A DNA stretch of 64,000 bases from Syngnathus acus (Eukaryota > Chordata > Actinopteri > Syngnathiformes > Syngnathidae), in NCBI RefSeq assembly GCF_901709675.1, contig NC_051094.1, positions 14,828,501 to 14,892,500 on the forward strand. The letters are read 5' to 3'. A program made the translations under genes and the position numbers. This document shows positions 36,882 through 50,015 of the stretch, in pieces. Under the pieces are notes generated by a model that saw only the letters and a list, made by a program, of their open reading frames with translations, had not been told where the DNA came from and ran no database searches. The number at the start of each line of letters is the position of its first letter. Position 1 is the stretch's first letter.

Positions 36882-39800
36882 ATGTCGAGCTTTTCCAACA
36901 AGTTCAGCGAGTACACGTTGACTCAGCTCAATGAAATGCTAGAGGACGACGAGAAACTTACCAAAATGATTCAAGAGATGGACGAGGTATGTTAAGCTCT
37001 TGCTAATGTAGTTGCTAGCTACTGGCTCTCGTCGTTTGCGGTTTTCTGAATCTTTTGTTTTCTCACGAAACACCCCCCGTAATTGCATGAAAATTTGTCA
37101 TTGTATTGTAAATACAGCCATAAATTAGTACATTCAAAGTAGTCGTACATGTTGAACAATGTTCACAGTGTTAACGTTGCGTCAAGGATTGTTTAAGTCT
37201 TATTATTAGTGTATTCAGTTGACAACATCGCCCTAGCGTTTTATTTTCCTCGCCCTAATACAAACCTGCATTTTTAATGAATCAGTTGAGTGAGACCCAC
37301 ATAAGGAAGAAGCACTGTCATGGTGAGTCACGCGAAAACATGCCAAGAAGTTTCCGAGCAAAGGCACTTTTGGATTTGTGTCGTCCTGCCAGACCACTTG
37401 GGAAACCTGCTAATTATTGTCTAATGATAATCCGATCACATGATCTAAAGTAACAGGCATTAACCTGTTTTCATATTTTCCGAGAACACGATTTCCACTA
37501 AACAGAAACTCCCGTAACGCTGTCACGCTAAATTGTTGATTTTACCTCGGGATTTTGCATTAAAAGACTTGACTCGATCTGGTTTACAATCGAGACTTGA
37601 GACTGGGTTACCATGGTGATCGTAATCATTTATTACATGATCGTATCATATGGCCAAGTGAGGACTGCATAGTATATTTTTAAGTTATTAATTGCAAAAA
37701 TTAAACATGATGCGTAAACGGACGAATTTAGCGTTTTTACTTAGGATATGCTTACATAATTTAGGATGATGTGTGGTTTTGAAATTCTTGTGATGTCAAT
37801 GTATGACCTATTCCCTGTGACAAAAGGCCCCGGCAGTCAATCGTAAGGTAGAGTTTTGAAGTGTGCTACATTTATTTCACCTTTCCAAAGTTTAAGGATC
37901 ACTGGCTTGTGAGTCAGTCTTTCTGTCGCCGTTCCACACCCTCTCTGTCAATCTCTGTGATATTCTTTTTCCATTAACGACCGCGTGTGAGTTTCGTATT
38001 TACTCTAATAATATAGTTGTTGACTTATGTGATTCATAAGAAGATAAGCAACCTCGTAAAGACGTCCACAGGTGCTGTCTGGGTGGTGGTTCTTTCTAAA
38101 AGACACTGAATGGAAACAAAGAGAGTGGATGTCACGCGGTCATTAACTGAAACTTAAGCTTGCCACCAAAGTGCACCACCATAATGTTTCTTTTCAAACA
38201 CAATACCTTACTTGTGATGTCAATGCCTGTTTTTGTTGTTTGTTGGAAGAACTTTAAAGGCAAAGTGATTGTTTAATTTTAGGTGAAACTCAAAATGTCA
38301 ACAGACATGAAGCGCTCTTTGTGTAAGGATAATAGATAGGACTGTTAATGTCATTACTAACAACGGCAAAAATAGAAATCATGTTGTATTGTTATTGTTC
38401 CATCTCATGTGCCTCATGTGAGTTTTTTGGGACAATGTTTACATATTTTAGTCATCCACATTCCCAAAGCTGAACCGACTCTACTCTCTTCTTTGTAGCT
38501 AGATAATTGTGGTAGGCTGCAGCATTTAGAAGTTAACAGAGTTGATGAATATTCAGAATTGCCACAGAACCTCAAAGGTCAACTAAAATCCATCACTTTG
38601 TCTGATCTACCCAATGTTTGTATTTGAAAACAATTTCTCAACTAGCATGCAGTCAACACAAGAACGAGTGGCGACTGCACAGAGGTTAGCGGCTAATTTA
38701 CAGAGGCTTCAGAACTTTTTTTTCACCCCACAAACTTCAACGCAAGAGCGTTGCATAAATGCTCGAGATTGTGTATTTTGTTTTGTAGCAATATGTTTTG
38801 TTAAAACTGTTATCATTGATCTTTTTTCAGAAATTGTTCATTGCTTTGTGCCTTCAATTGAAAATGATTCAAGACAGATACAAACTCCAGATTTGATAAG
38901 ATTACTGTATGTGTGCTGTTTTCATCTAGTTATATTTCCTCTTCCCAGTATTGTGCCAAGTAGTAAACCTGAATATGCAAGATCCAGTAAACGCTGCATC
39001 TTCCTGTTCACATCGAGTCTCCTTGTGTCGCAGCTCCTTCAAGCCCTCCCATCGTAGCGAGTCCGACAATAGTGACATTTTCCCCTCAACAAAAAGAGGG
39101 CTGTTGTAGAAATGCTGCCCACGCTAACGCGCCAAACAACAAGCACATATGATATAAAAATTTAGTTAAAGCTTTTGTTTGCCCATTTATTTCAAAATTC
39201 ATTACAATCTGGCAAATTCATGATTCAAATCAATCCCTGTATAAATCTGCTATGACAAAGATTGTAATTCTAAAGTATCAACCTTGACACTTTACAACTG
39301 TTGTTCAAGAGAGGGTTGTGTACTGTACCTTGTTGTGTTGGGATGAGTACTTAGCATAGCGGCCTCACAGTTCTGAGGTTTGAGATCCGAACTTGGGCTC
39401 TGGCTAACCCCAATGAGGGTAAGCACTATAGACAATGGATGAAGTGTGTCGAAAATAAGGGTTTCCCTTAGCAAATATTTTGTTTTTTCCAGAAACTAGG
39501 CCTGCAGGTATTGATGCTATTTATAGATTTCCATCTTTAACGAGCTGTGACAAAAGAGCAAACTGGCTCTTGTAAAGACAGACTAGATAATGGTATGTCA
39601 TATATTTAGCTGCTTGTCCAGTATAACATGTTTCCTCTGATTCTTGCGATAACCAAACAATGCATGCAGAGTCGCTCTCAAATACATTCCATTGTTTCGA
39701 ACTGTATGATACTTGTTCAACTTCCCACTGGTCTTATTCTTACATATGACTTCCCTCATTTGCACATTCAGCCTGTTGTTTGAATGCCTAAATTTCAAAG

Positions 39801-42800
39801 TGTGTTTTATTGTCATTTTCTTCACATGTACCAGACATACAAAGGAATCAAAACTACATTCCTTGGTATACCACGGTGATAACAAGACAAGACATAGACC
39901 CCAAACAACAATACTGTCAAAGGAGAGAAAACCTAATGTTAACTTCAACCTAATACTGCAGTGACATTAATCAGGTAAAAGTGCCCGTGATGAGAGTTTA
40001 GCAACAAGTAGTAAAATAACTCCGTGTATAACATCAGTCATGCAGCAACGAGACAGTGCATGACATTCCGTTAAATTCAAGAGTTTTTATTCGCCATGTT
40101 TGAGCGTGCATGACATTCCGTTAAATTCAAGAGTTTTTATTCGCCATGTTTGAGCGTGCCAAACAAGGAATTTGACTTCGGTAAAACACACCCTCTGTTC
40201 AACATTTAGGTGACTAACAACACTCAGGACATGTGAATAATGGCAAAAACAGTGTAGACAAATTCAAAAAGGTGTGAAGAGCAGGATGTTATTGCACAGT
40301 AATGACTCTGAGACTCTATGAGTGGTGTGAGTTCATCAGAGCAACAGCCTGGGGGAAGAAGCTGTCTCTGTGTCTGCTGGTTTTGGCGTACCGAGCTCTA
40401 TAACGCTGTCCGGAGGGGAGTAGTTCAAACAGACTGCAACCTGGGTGAGAAGGGCCTGTAGAGATGTTCCTTGCACGTTTCCTGGTCCTGGACAGGTACA
40501 AGTCTTGGATAGATGGGAGGTTGATTCCAATGATCTTTTCTGCAGTCCTGATTGTCCGTTGCAGTCTGTGCTTGTCTTGTTTGGAGGCTGATCCAAACCA
40601 GACAGTGATGGAGGTGCAGAGGACAGACTGGATGATGGCAGTGTAGAAGGTCTTCAGAAGCTCTCGCGGCAGGTTGAACTTCTTGAGCTGTCTCAGGAAG
40701 TACAGCCTCTGCTGGGCCTTCTTCCGGACAGAGTCTATATGGCCGGTCCATTTCAGGTCCCGAGAGATTGTGGTTCCCAGGAACTTGAAGGTGTCTGTGG
40801 ATATAATATTAATAAAATAAAGGAGTGAAGACTGCGGGTTCCTCGGCTTCATGACAGCCTTGATGCAGCTGAAGGAAGAGCGTTCAGCATCCTTACAGCC
40901 TGGTGGACAAAGCTGTTTGTAAGTCTGGTGGTGTGAGAACGGACGAAGGCTGTTTGTGTCAGTCAGAGTCAGCTTTATTGTCAATTCCTTCATGCTAAGA
41001 CGCACAAAGAAACCGAAATTTCGTGTGTGTGTGTGTGCGCGTGCACGCGCGGGCAGGCGTACACCCGCTACTATTCAAAAGTTTGGCGTCACTTAGAAAT
41101 GTCCTTATTTTTAAAATGAAATTGTTGTTTTTCAACAAGGATAACAAACTACCCAGGAATATGCCTATATTAATATAATTAATATATATTAATGTGGTAA
41201 ATGACTATTCTAGCGCCTGAACGTCTGGTTTTCTGGTTTTTAATGCAGTATCTAAATAGGTGTATAAAAGCCCATTTTCAGTTTTGAACGGTTGTGTATA
41301 TATAAAATATGATATGCTGACATAGAAGTAGGCCATCCTACTTTCTGTCCTGTAAAGCGCTTTACTACTGCAGTTGTTTTTAAAGTGCTATATAAATAAA
41401 GATGTATAAAAAAAAAAAATTAACATCCATTATGTTTTCCTCATATCGTTCTGTTTTTTTGTGGTCTGAACTTTGAGCTAATCTCAGGCTTGATTCCCGT
41501 CATGCTAAAATACAGTCGTAACATTCTTTTGTTACAGATGCAGGAAGTACAGCAGAGCAAAGAGAAAACACTTGTTAGCAACAGAACCCTGGCAGAGGAA
41601 AACCTTACCCTCCAACCTGGACTGGAGCTCAAGAAAGAGAGACTCATCAAGAGATATGGCTGCCTTCAAGAAAACTTTGAGGCCTATCAGCTGCGCAAGT
41701 CGACTCTAGGTATAAAGGCAGTTTATTTCTTTATTGCGTGTGCCATAACACAGTCCAACATTGAATGATCTCATCAACTGCTGTTGATACCTTTGGCAAT
41801 CCCGCTTCCCTCTGCCTCTTCTCTCAACTTCACTATGGTTTAAACAGCTCTCAGTTCCTCATGTTTGTGTAACAACAAACGCACTTTTCACAGGTAAAAC
41901 CCAAACTCTCCGACTCTGAGCTTTAATTTGAGGATATTTACATCCAAATGCGGAGAATGGTGTTTCAATTACAACAGAATTCACATGTGCCTCTACCTTC
42001 TTAATGTATCAGAATTACAGTTGACGGTTGGTAACTTAGCTGACTGGTAACAAGGGGCCACATGGGCCGGCTCGGCGACACAGCTGGGAGGTCCTCATGG
42101 CTACATCACCAGCGGTGGTTGGCTGGCTGACACGGTGTGCGGTGGGCTCAGAGCTTTTTTGGCTGTGGCACAAAGCCCCATGTCTGGCTGCTAAGAAGCT
42201 AAAATCGTTCAGCTAATCTTGTTCATTTAGCCGCCTGAAGCTAATTCTGCCTGGACAAGCCATAGGAGCTAGTAGGAGTAGAGTCTGTCCGACGATGAGC
42301 TGTAGCAACTTAAGGGTCGCTAAACGTCTGAAGACCAATTGCCACCAAAATTACTATGCTCATTCCTCCTATTGTCCCCTTAATTAGTACCACGATCAAC
42401 ACAATAGCTTTGATTTTTGTGAGGTGCACTTGTGACTGTACGACACAATAGTTGTCACTCAAGTTTTAACATTTACGATCGTAGAATGAGTTTACTCACA
42501 TATTCACTCGGATGACTTTTTTTTCCCGCGTCCACAAACCCTGTTGAAATATGCCAACATGCTGTTTCATTTTTCCCCCCTCTATCTCCAGCTAAGCCAC
42601 ACCCCCAACACGACGCAGCATTGTTTACAACCTCGAAAGAAGTCCATTCTCTCAAAAAAAGCTGTAGTCATTGATCCAGCAAATTTGTTATCGGGGTGAT
42701 TGGACTTCTTGAAATACAAACTGAAATTTTCAACATTTCTGATCTTCACCTTTTGATGTAAAACCCAAATGTCTTGGGTATAAAACAAAAGCAGAGGGAT

Positions 42801-45800
42801 GGAACTTGCTGTTCCAATACGTTTATAGGTTAAGTGCCTGCCATTTACCAATTGTATGTTTTTTTTTTTTTCTTTGTTGGACTATGACATGCCTTTATTT
42901 CAGAAAAGTACAAGGAGTGACCATTTTAATTCCATTCGTCAACATTAGTAGTGAATTAAGAATTTAAAGCGTGAATCTGAGCTCTCACATTTACACACGG
43001 TATGTGTTAATATCGTGATGCTATGGTCCATATCATTCATCAATTTTGAATGGGTTTGAAATTGAACATGTTGTTGCCATGTTGGTTGTACTGTTATTTC
43101 TTTGAACAAATAAGTGCTGGAAAACCTGTTTTTCCAGTTTGGGTACTTCCCGTTCAGAGGGTGAAAAGCTTTGTTCTGAGAATTCTTTTATTATTTTTTG
43201 CACAGCGGACTGCAAATAGAAACTGTGGTGCAAAATACCCCCAACAATGTGATATTACTGGAGCACCTTCACACTGCTTTCTAGTGTGTGAACATAATGT
43301 GATGATACTGGCTGTGTTGATGCAGTGGTTGCCTAGCTACCTCCTCAAAATAGCTCTCCAGCCACTACTGGACCACTACTCCTTCTGCTGGCACAAGTCT
43401 GGCTTGATTTCATCTGCATTTGAGATAGTATGTTTTGTTGCCTTTGCATATACTACCTATTAGCGTTGGGCAAATAATCACAGTATGTTTTGTTGCCTTT
43501 GCATATACTACCTACTAGCGTTGGGCAAATAATCACAATTTGTTTTGGATTCCGGATTGACCTTGAAAACATTAAAATCCAAGAAAAATGCTTAATTTGC
43601 AAGTTCCCGACACTATGAAAGTGCAGAAAGCCTGTGAGGTTATGTGATTCGATCATCTCTAAGCGTCCTTTAAGCTGTTTAATGACACCCCAGTTGGAGT
43701 TTATTGTTAACTAAACACAGCTAAAATAATTGCACGCTTTGTGTTTTTAAATACAATAAATGTTTTATGATTAAAGCATTGCCAGTGCTAATGTTAAAGT
43801 CAAATCCCCTTGACATGCTAATGCTAAAATGCTTGGCTAAAACAACCAGAGCTATGACTCCAGTTGCTTCATAATAGTAAGATCTACCCTGTCTTGCGAA
43901 TTGGTAGCATGCCCTCCTGTTGGATTATTTTCTCTTGTCCATTATGCTTTTGGATGCCAGATTAGTGTCTGCCCACTGCCAGTGACTCTCCACAGTTGGT
44001 TGCCTCTCAGGATGTTGTAACACAGTGAGCCATTGTACTGCCAAAGCCTGGTGTGAAACAGAAGCAGTGGGCGGAGAGAGTGGTGGATGATGGGAGCTGA
44101 CTTGTTTTCCTCTTTTCCGCAGTGCAGTACTGGCTTTTTAGTTCAAAATGGGACATGTTGGGTTACAAATAGGGTTTCACTGATAGGGATTTTTTTAGGC
44201 TGATTAAGATATTTGGCAGAATAAAATTTCCTGGCAGTCAACCCCTGTTGTTCGTGGATAGCGCCTAATGGAGGCTTATCCCCAACTTTTTTCAAGATTT
44301 TTTGGTGCAATGCATTTATAATGGACGTCAACAGTCTACAGTTGTAGCGAGGGGTATAACAAAACACATTTTTGTTAGTCCTCATTCAATTTTAGTGTTA
44401 ACAATATATTTTTGGACACAAACAAGCTCTGGCAGCTCGTCACCTTGAGATTCAGCCCTTTTCAAACTGAGTCAGATACAATGTCCTCACTAAGTGCTAT
44501 GACGTTTGGTTCGTATGGTCCAAATCCATATGGGAACCATATTATTATTATTATATATTATTATTATAACTTTATACAGTCTACCACACACCCCTACTTC
44601 CCCATGGAACCATTTCTGCCAGCTTACCTTATGGTGCACAACCATGATGTTGGTGGCGCCTCCATCTATCCATCCATTTTCCTTACCGCTTGTCCCCATG
44701 GGGGTTGCGGGCGTGCTGGAGCCTATCCTAGCAGTCATCGGGCAGTAGGCGGGGGAATACCCTGAACCGGTTGCCAGCCAATCGCAGGTTGGTGGCTCCT
44801 CTACACTGCAATCCAAATACTACATTCACCTGGATAAACTTAACCAATCACTGGCAGGCACTTCATCGCAAGCTGGCACGTTCATCACCAGCAGGCAAGA
44901 TTGCCTGTAGGCACCGATCATGCTCTGACCTCTGTCACCATGTTGCAGACATAGGACATGGGATCCTTCGCCGTCGCCGCTACATCTGACCAGCATTTCC
45001 CCGATGGCTCACCCATCTCCTCTTTTTGGACTACCAACCCCCCGTCACCCCCACCTCCCGTACTGGCAACCTCAACAACCTCCGCTCCCGCCCCTCCTGC
45101 TCCTCCAGCCATCTCCTTCGCACTGCTGACCGATGTCTTGTTAACTATAACCTACTGTCTCCCCCCCCCCCCCCACTCTTTTTTATTCCATGTAAAAGCG
45201 ACTTTGGGTTATTGAAAAGCGCTATATAAATTGAATGAATTATTATTATTATTATTATTATTATAGCAGTAGATGTGTTTAATCAGACTAATTACTTGGC
45301 CCACCACACACTGATGTAATACCTCACATCGAGGAATGTAACAGTGACTTGCATTGTGAAAGCATCTATGAACGTTCTTTAATCATTCATCCCATTTCAA
45401 ATCAGTGATAGTCACACCCAGTTCTTCCTCCCACCTCAATTTCATTAGCACAGACATAACTGGCTCAATTGAAAGCATTTTTTCTTTGATATTTGAGATT
45501 ATTTTTTAAGGATTTGGTTCACATGTAAGGCATTCATCAAGATGGGAGGGAGCAAAAGCCTCAAAGGTCATACCAATGTTTTCTCACAGTCCTTTATTTG
45601 TATTTAATCTAAAACAAAATGATCTACAAAGTGGTAAATTTCTTGAACCTTCTTTAAATAGGCAAATACCCACTTGAGATATAGCTCAATAATTGTGTTA
45701 ATGCTGTTTTGTTTTAAATATTTAGTTTAAGAGTGATGACTTGAAGGATGGATTTCCCACAATTGGAGTGAGGAGAGACATTTGATTAGGAAGTTCCTTT

Positions 45801-48800
45801 CTTAAAAGACTCCTGCAATTCCACCTTTGGTGATTCTCACTATCACCTAACGGGGGACATACGTATTAGATTTATGAATTATCACTGTGGCCGTCATCTT
45901 CAGGGTTTTTGAAATCACAAACGTTTGACCCACTCCATCCACATCAAAGCAAGAAAGAAGCTTTGTGAACTTTGTGGATTGTATTCAAAATGTGCATGAC
46001 CAAACCCAGAACAAAATAGCTGCCTGACCCCCAAAATGGATAAAAAATGGGTGGCCTTTTTGCCTAGTAAATCATTTTCATATTAACATTTCATCAAAGT
46101 AACATTTCCTATTTCACAAACGCAATATTAATGATTGGAGTGACAGTTGGAAGTCAGCACTACACCCAATGAGAAATGAATGTGACAAGTAGCAAATGCG
46201 AAACGACACGATAGGGCATGGCATGGCAGGACACAGAAATGAGTCAGGCATGTATGAGGAGTGGCTTTGCAGTCGCAATATACCCTGTAAGACCTTGAGT
46301 GCAAATGAGAGGACAATAAAGGAAGACAGTGTAGGGCAATTAGGGTGGCTCCAACAAAAGCAACTAAATCTCCTAGGCGTGTTTACTCGGGACATGCTGC
46401 GACACAACTATGCTGCCACAGTTACCTTGAAAAAAAATAACTTTACCGATTACCTGATTTTGAAAGTAATCAAGTCAGACTACAAGTTACTTTATTGTAG
46501 TGTTGTCACAATACTACAATTTTGACTTCAGTATTGCCATGGTACTGCAGCGATACCATGGCAAAAAGTAAAAACATCAGTCTAAAGCAGTGGCCTGCTA
46601 ACAGATAAACAACTTTATCTAAATTATATTTATTTATAATAATTCAGAAAACATATACAACAAAGATACTACCGTAATTTTCGGACTATAAGTCGCTCCG
46701 GAGTACAAGTCGCATCAGCCATAAAATGCCCAAAAAGTGAAAAAAAAAACACAAGTCGCTCCGGAGTATAAGTCGCATTTTGGGGGGCAATTTATTCGAC
46801 AAAATCCAACACCAAGAACAGTCATGAACGAGCAACAACAGGCTAAACGATAGGTATGCTAACGTGACATAAACACAAACGAAGAGCTGAGAACGGCCCT
46901 GACGTAACATTCAGAGTTATTTAAAAAAAAACGATTACATAAATAACACGTTTATAAAACCATCTGTCACTCCAATTCATTAAATCCATCGATCGTCCTT
47001 TGTCAACAATGGGTGCGCGCCGCTGACGGCGCTTGCACTTCAAAATATTCCACAGGCCCATATAACGATATATAAATTTGAAATCAAATAACTATTATAT
47101 AAGCAATAATATTATCAAACCATCTGTGCACTCTAAATCATTAAATCCATCGATCAAATTCCTCATCCTTTGTCAACAACGCCGCGCGTGAGCCCTGACG
47201 TCAGCCTCGTCGTTATTCCACAGATCTAGTATATAACTAGATTGTAGAGTTAACAAAGTACAAGGAAAGACGTGGGTTTGGTAAACGGCTCTTTATTTAA
47301 CAAAACAAACTTCCAGGCGTGTGGCGGCGTGGACTTCCAGCCACGGAGGTGGAAGAGAGATCCATAGAATAGGACCGGGCGTGCGTAAAAGCCATGACCG
47401 AGCCCCATCCACCGTCCCCGGACAGCCACTTGGCCGGGCGCCGGCCCTCGACTTCCATCCATGGAGGTGAAAGAGAGCTCCGTAGAGTAGGACCGGGCGT
47501 GCGTAAAAGCCATGTCCAAGCCCCATCCACCGTCCCTGGACAGCCACCCGGCCGAGCGCCGGCCCCCGACTTCAATCCACGGAGGTGAAAGAGAGCTCCG
47601 TAGAGTAGGACCGGGCGTGGGTAAAAGCCATAATAGTTTTTCAAACCTTCTGTCACTCCAAATCCTTAAATCCTTCAAACTCTTCGTCCGCCGTGTCACT
47701 TAGAAACAAAGCCGCTAATGATGCCGGTAGTACGTGGGGCCCTTCGTCATCTTAGTCATCTTCGTCATCTTCGTCATCCCGTGATCAATCTTTGTCCTTT
47801 ATGTAAACAACCGCCGCGCCACGCCACGTCGCGCTGCTGACGTCACTTGAAATTCAAATTACAGTAATCCCTTGCTACATCGCGGTTCGTTTATCGCGGT
47901 TTCACTTAGTTTTTTTTGTTTTTTTGAAAATTTTTGAAAAAAAACATAAGTCGCTCCTTATTATAAGTCGCCCCCCCCACCCAAACTATGAAAAAAAACG
48001 CGACTTATAGTCCGAAAATTACGGTAATTAAAATTATTTGGTACAATAAAAATGCAGTTGAACATTTAAAAAAAATTAAATCACAACTTTATATACACCT
48101 AGTACAAAAGTCAATTGATTATATGTTGCAATCATATGATGGACTTTATCCTTGTTGTAACGAGAGATCTAAGTAACTTCTGTCATTTATGACTTGGTCA
48201 CTTATTAAAAACAAGTTTTAGATCGTCTCACTTTATCAAGGTAGTGTTGTCAGGGTATGAATATTTTGACTTAAGACACCATAGTTACATAAAATAATTA
48301 CCAGTACTAAAATGACACCGCGTCAAAAACTTAAAAGCAGTGAAATAATAGCTGATTTTATTAATGAATATACTTGAATCAGGCAGCACTTGGTATCGGT
48401 ATAGATGACTACTCAAAGGGGTTTGTACAAAATGTTAACATTGAGGGTAGTAATAATTTGGAGACACAATTTGATGCAAAATGATTTCTTAATGTGGGTT
48501 TTTTCCTACTGAATAATTGCCCTTGAATTAAAGGTTGGAATTTTTTTTTATTTTAAACTTGGTCCTATATTATTTAGGGGAAAAATGAATTTCTCAGAAG
48601 CTAAAGAAGACTTAACCAGTTGCTAGTAATTACAGAGGGCACTGTACCTGCCCGATGACGTGGCCCTTTGGTGCTGATTCGTACTTACTGGTGTTGACTT
48701 TCAGGCTTGCTCAGGAGCACAACCATAACAGATACCTTCCTTAGAGATTAACAGGTAACATGATCCGTTTCAGTTGACTCAGTGGAACATGTTCTGAGCA

Positions 48801-50015
48801 AACAGAAAGCATTTGTGGTTGTCGGGATGAACTGGTCACAGGGCCAGTGGTGGCACATTTTACATAACTTCTCTCAGCCCCATGTGACAAGCATGTGTTT
48901 TCATACCCAAAAGAAGAAGAAGGCTTATAATTATTATTTCAGAAAAATATTATGTGGTGATTACAAGTTAGCTTTATCCATTGGCTGATGTTAAAAACAG
49001 TCTTCACTGTTAAAAAAAAAAAACATCAGTCCCAGTATACATCGCTTTTCACATCTTTTTGGGTCTGCTAGTCATTGTCGTAACTTTTTTTTGTTTTAGA
49101 TCACAAATCAGGAAACACATCGCTGGACATTCTTTTGGCTCTACTGCAGGCAGAAGGAGCCAAAATAGAAGAGGAAACGGAGGTAATTATATTGTTGTCT
49201 CAATGAATCTGTTGCTTCATTCCCAGTGACCTGTTAGTAATTCTTCTGCCTGATATTCACATCTACAAAATTCTTTTCATGTTAAAATGTTGACATCATT
49301 TGCTACGTGAATCAGTCATTTTATCAACTACTATCATACTGTGCTGATATTTTAGGCAGTAGCGACCAAAAAGGCAATTTTCCATTGTTAAAATAATGCT
49401 GAACATGTGAGGCTGCATATACTTTCTTATCAGGAGAAAAAAAATACTCAGACATGATCTATTGGTTACCTATACATATTGCACTTTAAAGGTATGTCCC
49501 AATTGTGTTCACAAATGCAGAATATGGCTGATTCTTTCCTGGATGGTGACGTGACCCTTGAAGCCTTCATTGATTCCTACCAGAACCAGAGGAAATTGGC
49601 ACACTTGCGAAGGGTGAAGATCGAGAAGCTGCAGGAGATGGTCCTGAAGGGCCAGCAGCTTCCACGGGCATCGGTATCTACCTCCCGGTCTCAGGATATG
49701 TCAGCTGGAGCCAGACCCTCATCCTCCCAGCTCACTGAGGCGGGCAGTGACTCGTCCCCTCTACTTCATCCCATTAGGAAGCCTCCACCTCCTCCATCCC
49801 AGACGGTACCACAACTAAATCCAGTTCCAACTGTTCCCCCCCAGTCTTCACCCTACTATGCAGTATCACCATATCCACCAATTCCTCCCAGAACAGGCCA
49901 GCCCTACCCAAATGTTTCTTCTGGCTATCCTTTCTTAGCGCAGTACCAACCTGCTCTGCCGCAGAGAACCCCTCCCTCTCGTGTGGCCCCGCAGCCCGGC
50001 TTCATCATTCAGTGA
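36882..50015 (+). CDS. vps37b: ESCRT-I subunit VPS37B
   Basis: Subunit of ESCRT-I, which with TSG101 and VPS28 sorts ubiquitinated cargo into multivesicular endosomes. Exons: 36882-36986, 41538-41709, 49100-49182, 49521-50015; 284 residues (human 285) with phases closing. Residues ~1-170 form the helical Mod(r)/VPS37 domain (TLTQLNEMLEDDEKL, LQAEGAKIEEETE, NMADSFLDGDVTLEAFI, KLAHLRRVKIEKLQEMVLKG). Residues ~185-284 are Pro/Ser-rich and end in PQPGFIIQ, matching the human PHQPGFILQ terminus. The ATG at 36882 starts the conserved F..YTLTQLNEML block. Introns 1 and 2 are 4.6 and 7.4 kb and filled with transposons. An overlapping upstream ORF (36746-36934) may reduce translation if it is in the mRNA. 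Confidence 0.95.
40056..40160. repeat. 50-bp tandem duplication (two copies)
   Basis: The unit beginning GTGCATGACATTCCGTTAAA starts at 40056 and again at 40106, with essentially no differences; a recent duplication. It is immediately downstream of the LINE fragment's 3' side and may be part of that element's tail. Confidence 0.9.
40316..41005 (-). mobile_element. 5'-truncated LINE: C-terminal reverse-transcriptase fragment
   Basis: A 229-codon frame on the minus strand encodes the C-terminal part typical of fish Rex1/CR1/L2-clade LINE ORF2: FKFLGTTISRDLKWTGHI, KKAQQRLYFLRQLKKF, SVLCTSITVWFGSASK, then a His/Arg-rich tail (RHRDSFFPQAVALMNS). The catalytic palm domain is missing. The clade assignment is by resemblance. 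It lies antisense in vps37b intron 1. Confidence 0.8.
41070..41410 (+). repeat. Dispersed repeat with L2-like 3' tail
   Basis: It starts with the widespread fish motif TTCAAAAGTTTGGCGTCACT and ends TGTAAAGCGCTTTAC, then GTGCTATATAAATAAAGATG and an A-run. This is the usual 3' end of L2-type LINEs and their SINE partners. Confidence 0.55.
43429..43538. repeat. 55-bp tandem duplication (two copies)
   Basis: The unit TATGTTTTGTTGCCTTTGCA onward starts at 43429 and at 43484, with about two differences. Two copies without unique spacers, so not a CRISPR-like array. Confidence 0.9.
44668..44810 (+). repeat. Teleost dispersed repeat (CATCCATTTTC...GGCGTGCTGGAGCCTATC), partial
   Basis: Matches the left part of the fuller copy at 58060-58415, including GGGCGTGCTGGAGCCTATCC and TTGCCAGCCAAT. 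Confidence 0.75.
44860..45266 (+). mobile_element. L2-like LINE 3' end
   Basis: A GC-rich segment is followed by a poly-C run, then AAAGCGACTTTGGGTTATTG, AAAGCGCTATATAAATTGAA and an (ATT)n tail. This is the classical 3' terminus of fish L2/Maui-type LINEs. The coding part is a short degraded remnant. Confidence 0.65.
47334..47640. repeat. 118-bp GC-rich tandem repeat, about 2.6 copies
   Basis: Units start at 47334, 47452 and 47570 (CTTCCAGCCACGGAGG, CTTCCATCCATGGAGG, CTTCAATCCACGGAGG). Each contains GACCGGGCGTG(C/G)GTAAAAGCC. The period is not divisible by three, so the reading frame shifts in every unit. Confidence 0.9.
47864..47930. mobile_element. Nested Tigger-like MITE terminus
   Basis: CAGTAATCCCTTGCTACATC then GCGGTTCGTTTATCGCGG, related to the element at 907-1235. 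Only one end is evident, so it is a fragment inside the composite element. Confidence 0.55.

Larger units (their letters stand above)
36987..41537. other. vps37b intron 1
   Basis: No exon recognised. It contains a 50-bp tandem duplication, a LINE reverse-transcriptase fragment and an L2/SINE-like tail, listed separately. The stretch 36987-40050 shows no recognised element. Confidence 0.7.
46672..48024. mobile_element. 1.35-kb TA-flanked composite MITE, CCGTAATTTTC family
   Basis: Ends CCGTAATTTTCGGACTATAA and the exact inverse TTATAGTCCGAAAATTACGG, bordered by TA. AAGTCGC motifs recur near both ends. The interior holds GC-rich sequence, a 118-bp tandem repeat and a nested Tigger-like terminus. 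Long minus-strand frames across 47250-47700 come from the tandem repeat and do not resemble a transposase. Confidence 0.8.
41710..49099. other. vps37b intron 2
   Basis: A 7.4-kb intron with several repeats listed separately and no recognised exon. The stretches 41770-43420, 45270-46670 and 48030-49090 hold nothing I can name. Confidence 0.7.

Noticed and set aside
40316-41005. 229-codon frame as a host gene
   Set aside because: It is the C-terminal part of a LINE reverse transcriptase without the catalytic domain.
40056-43538. Direct repeats of 50 and 55 bp as CRISPR-like
   Set aside because: Each is a two-copy tandem duplication without spacers in a vertebrate intron.
47250-47699. 149-codon minus-strand frame and overlapping frames
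   Set aside because: They arise from a 118-bp tandem repeat whose period shifts frame; no domain resemblance.
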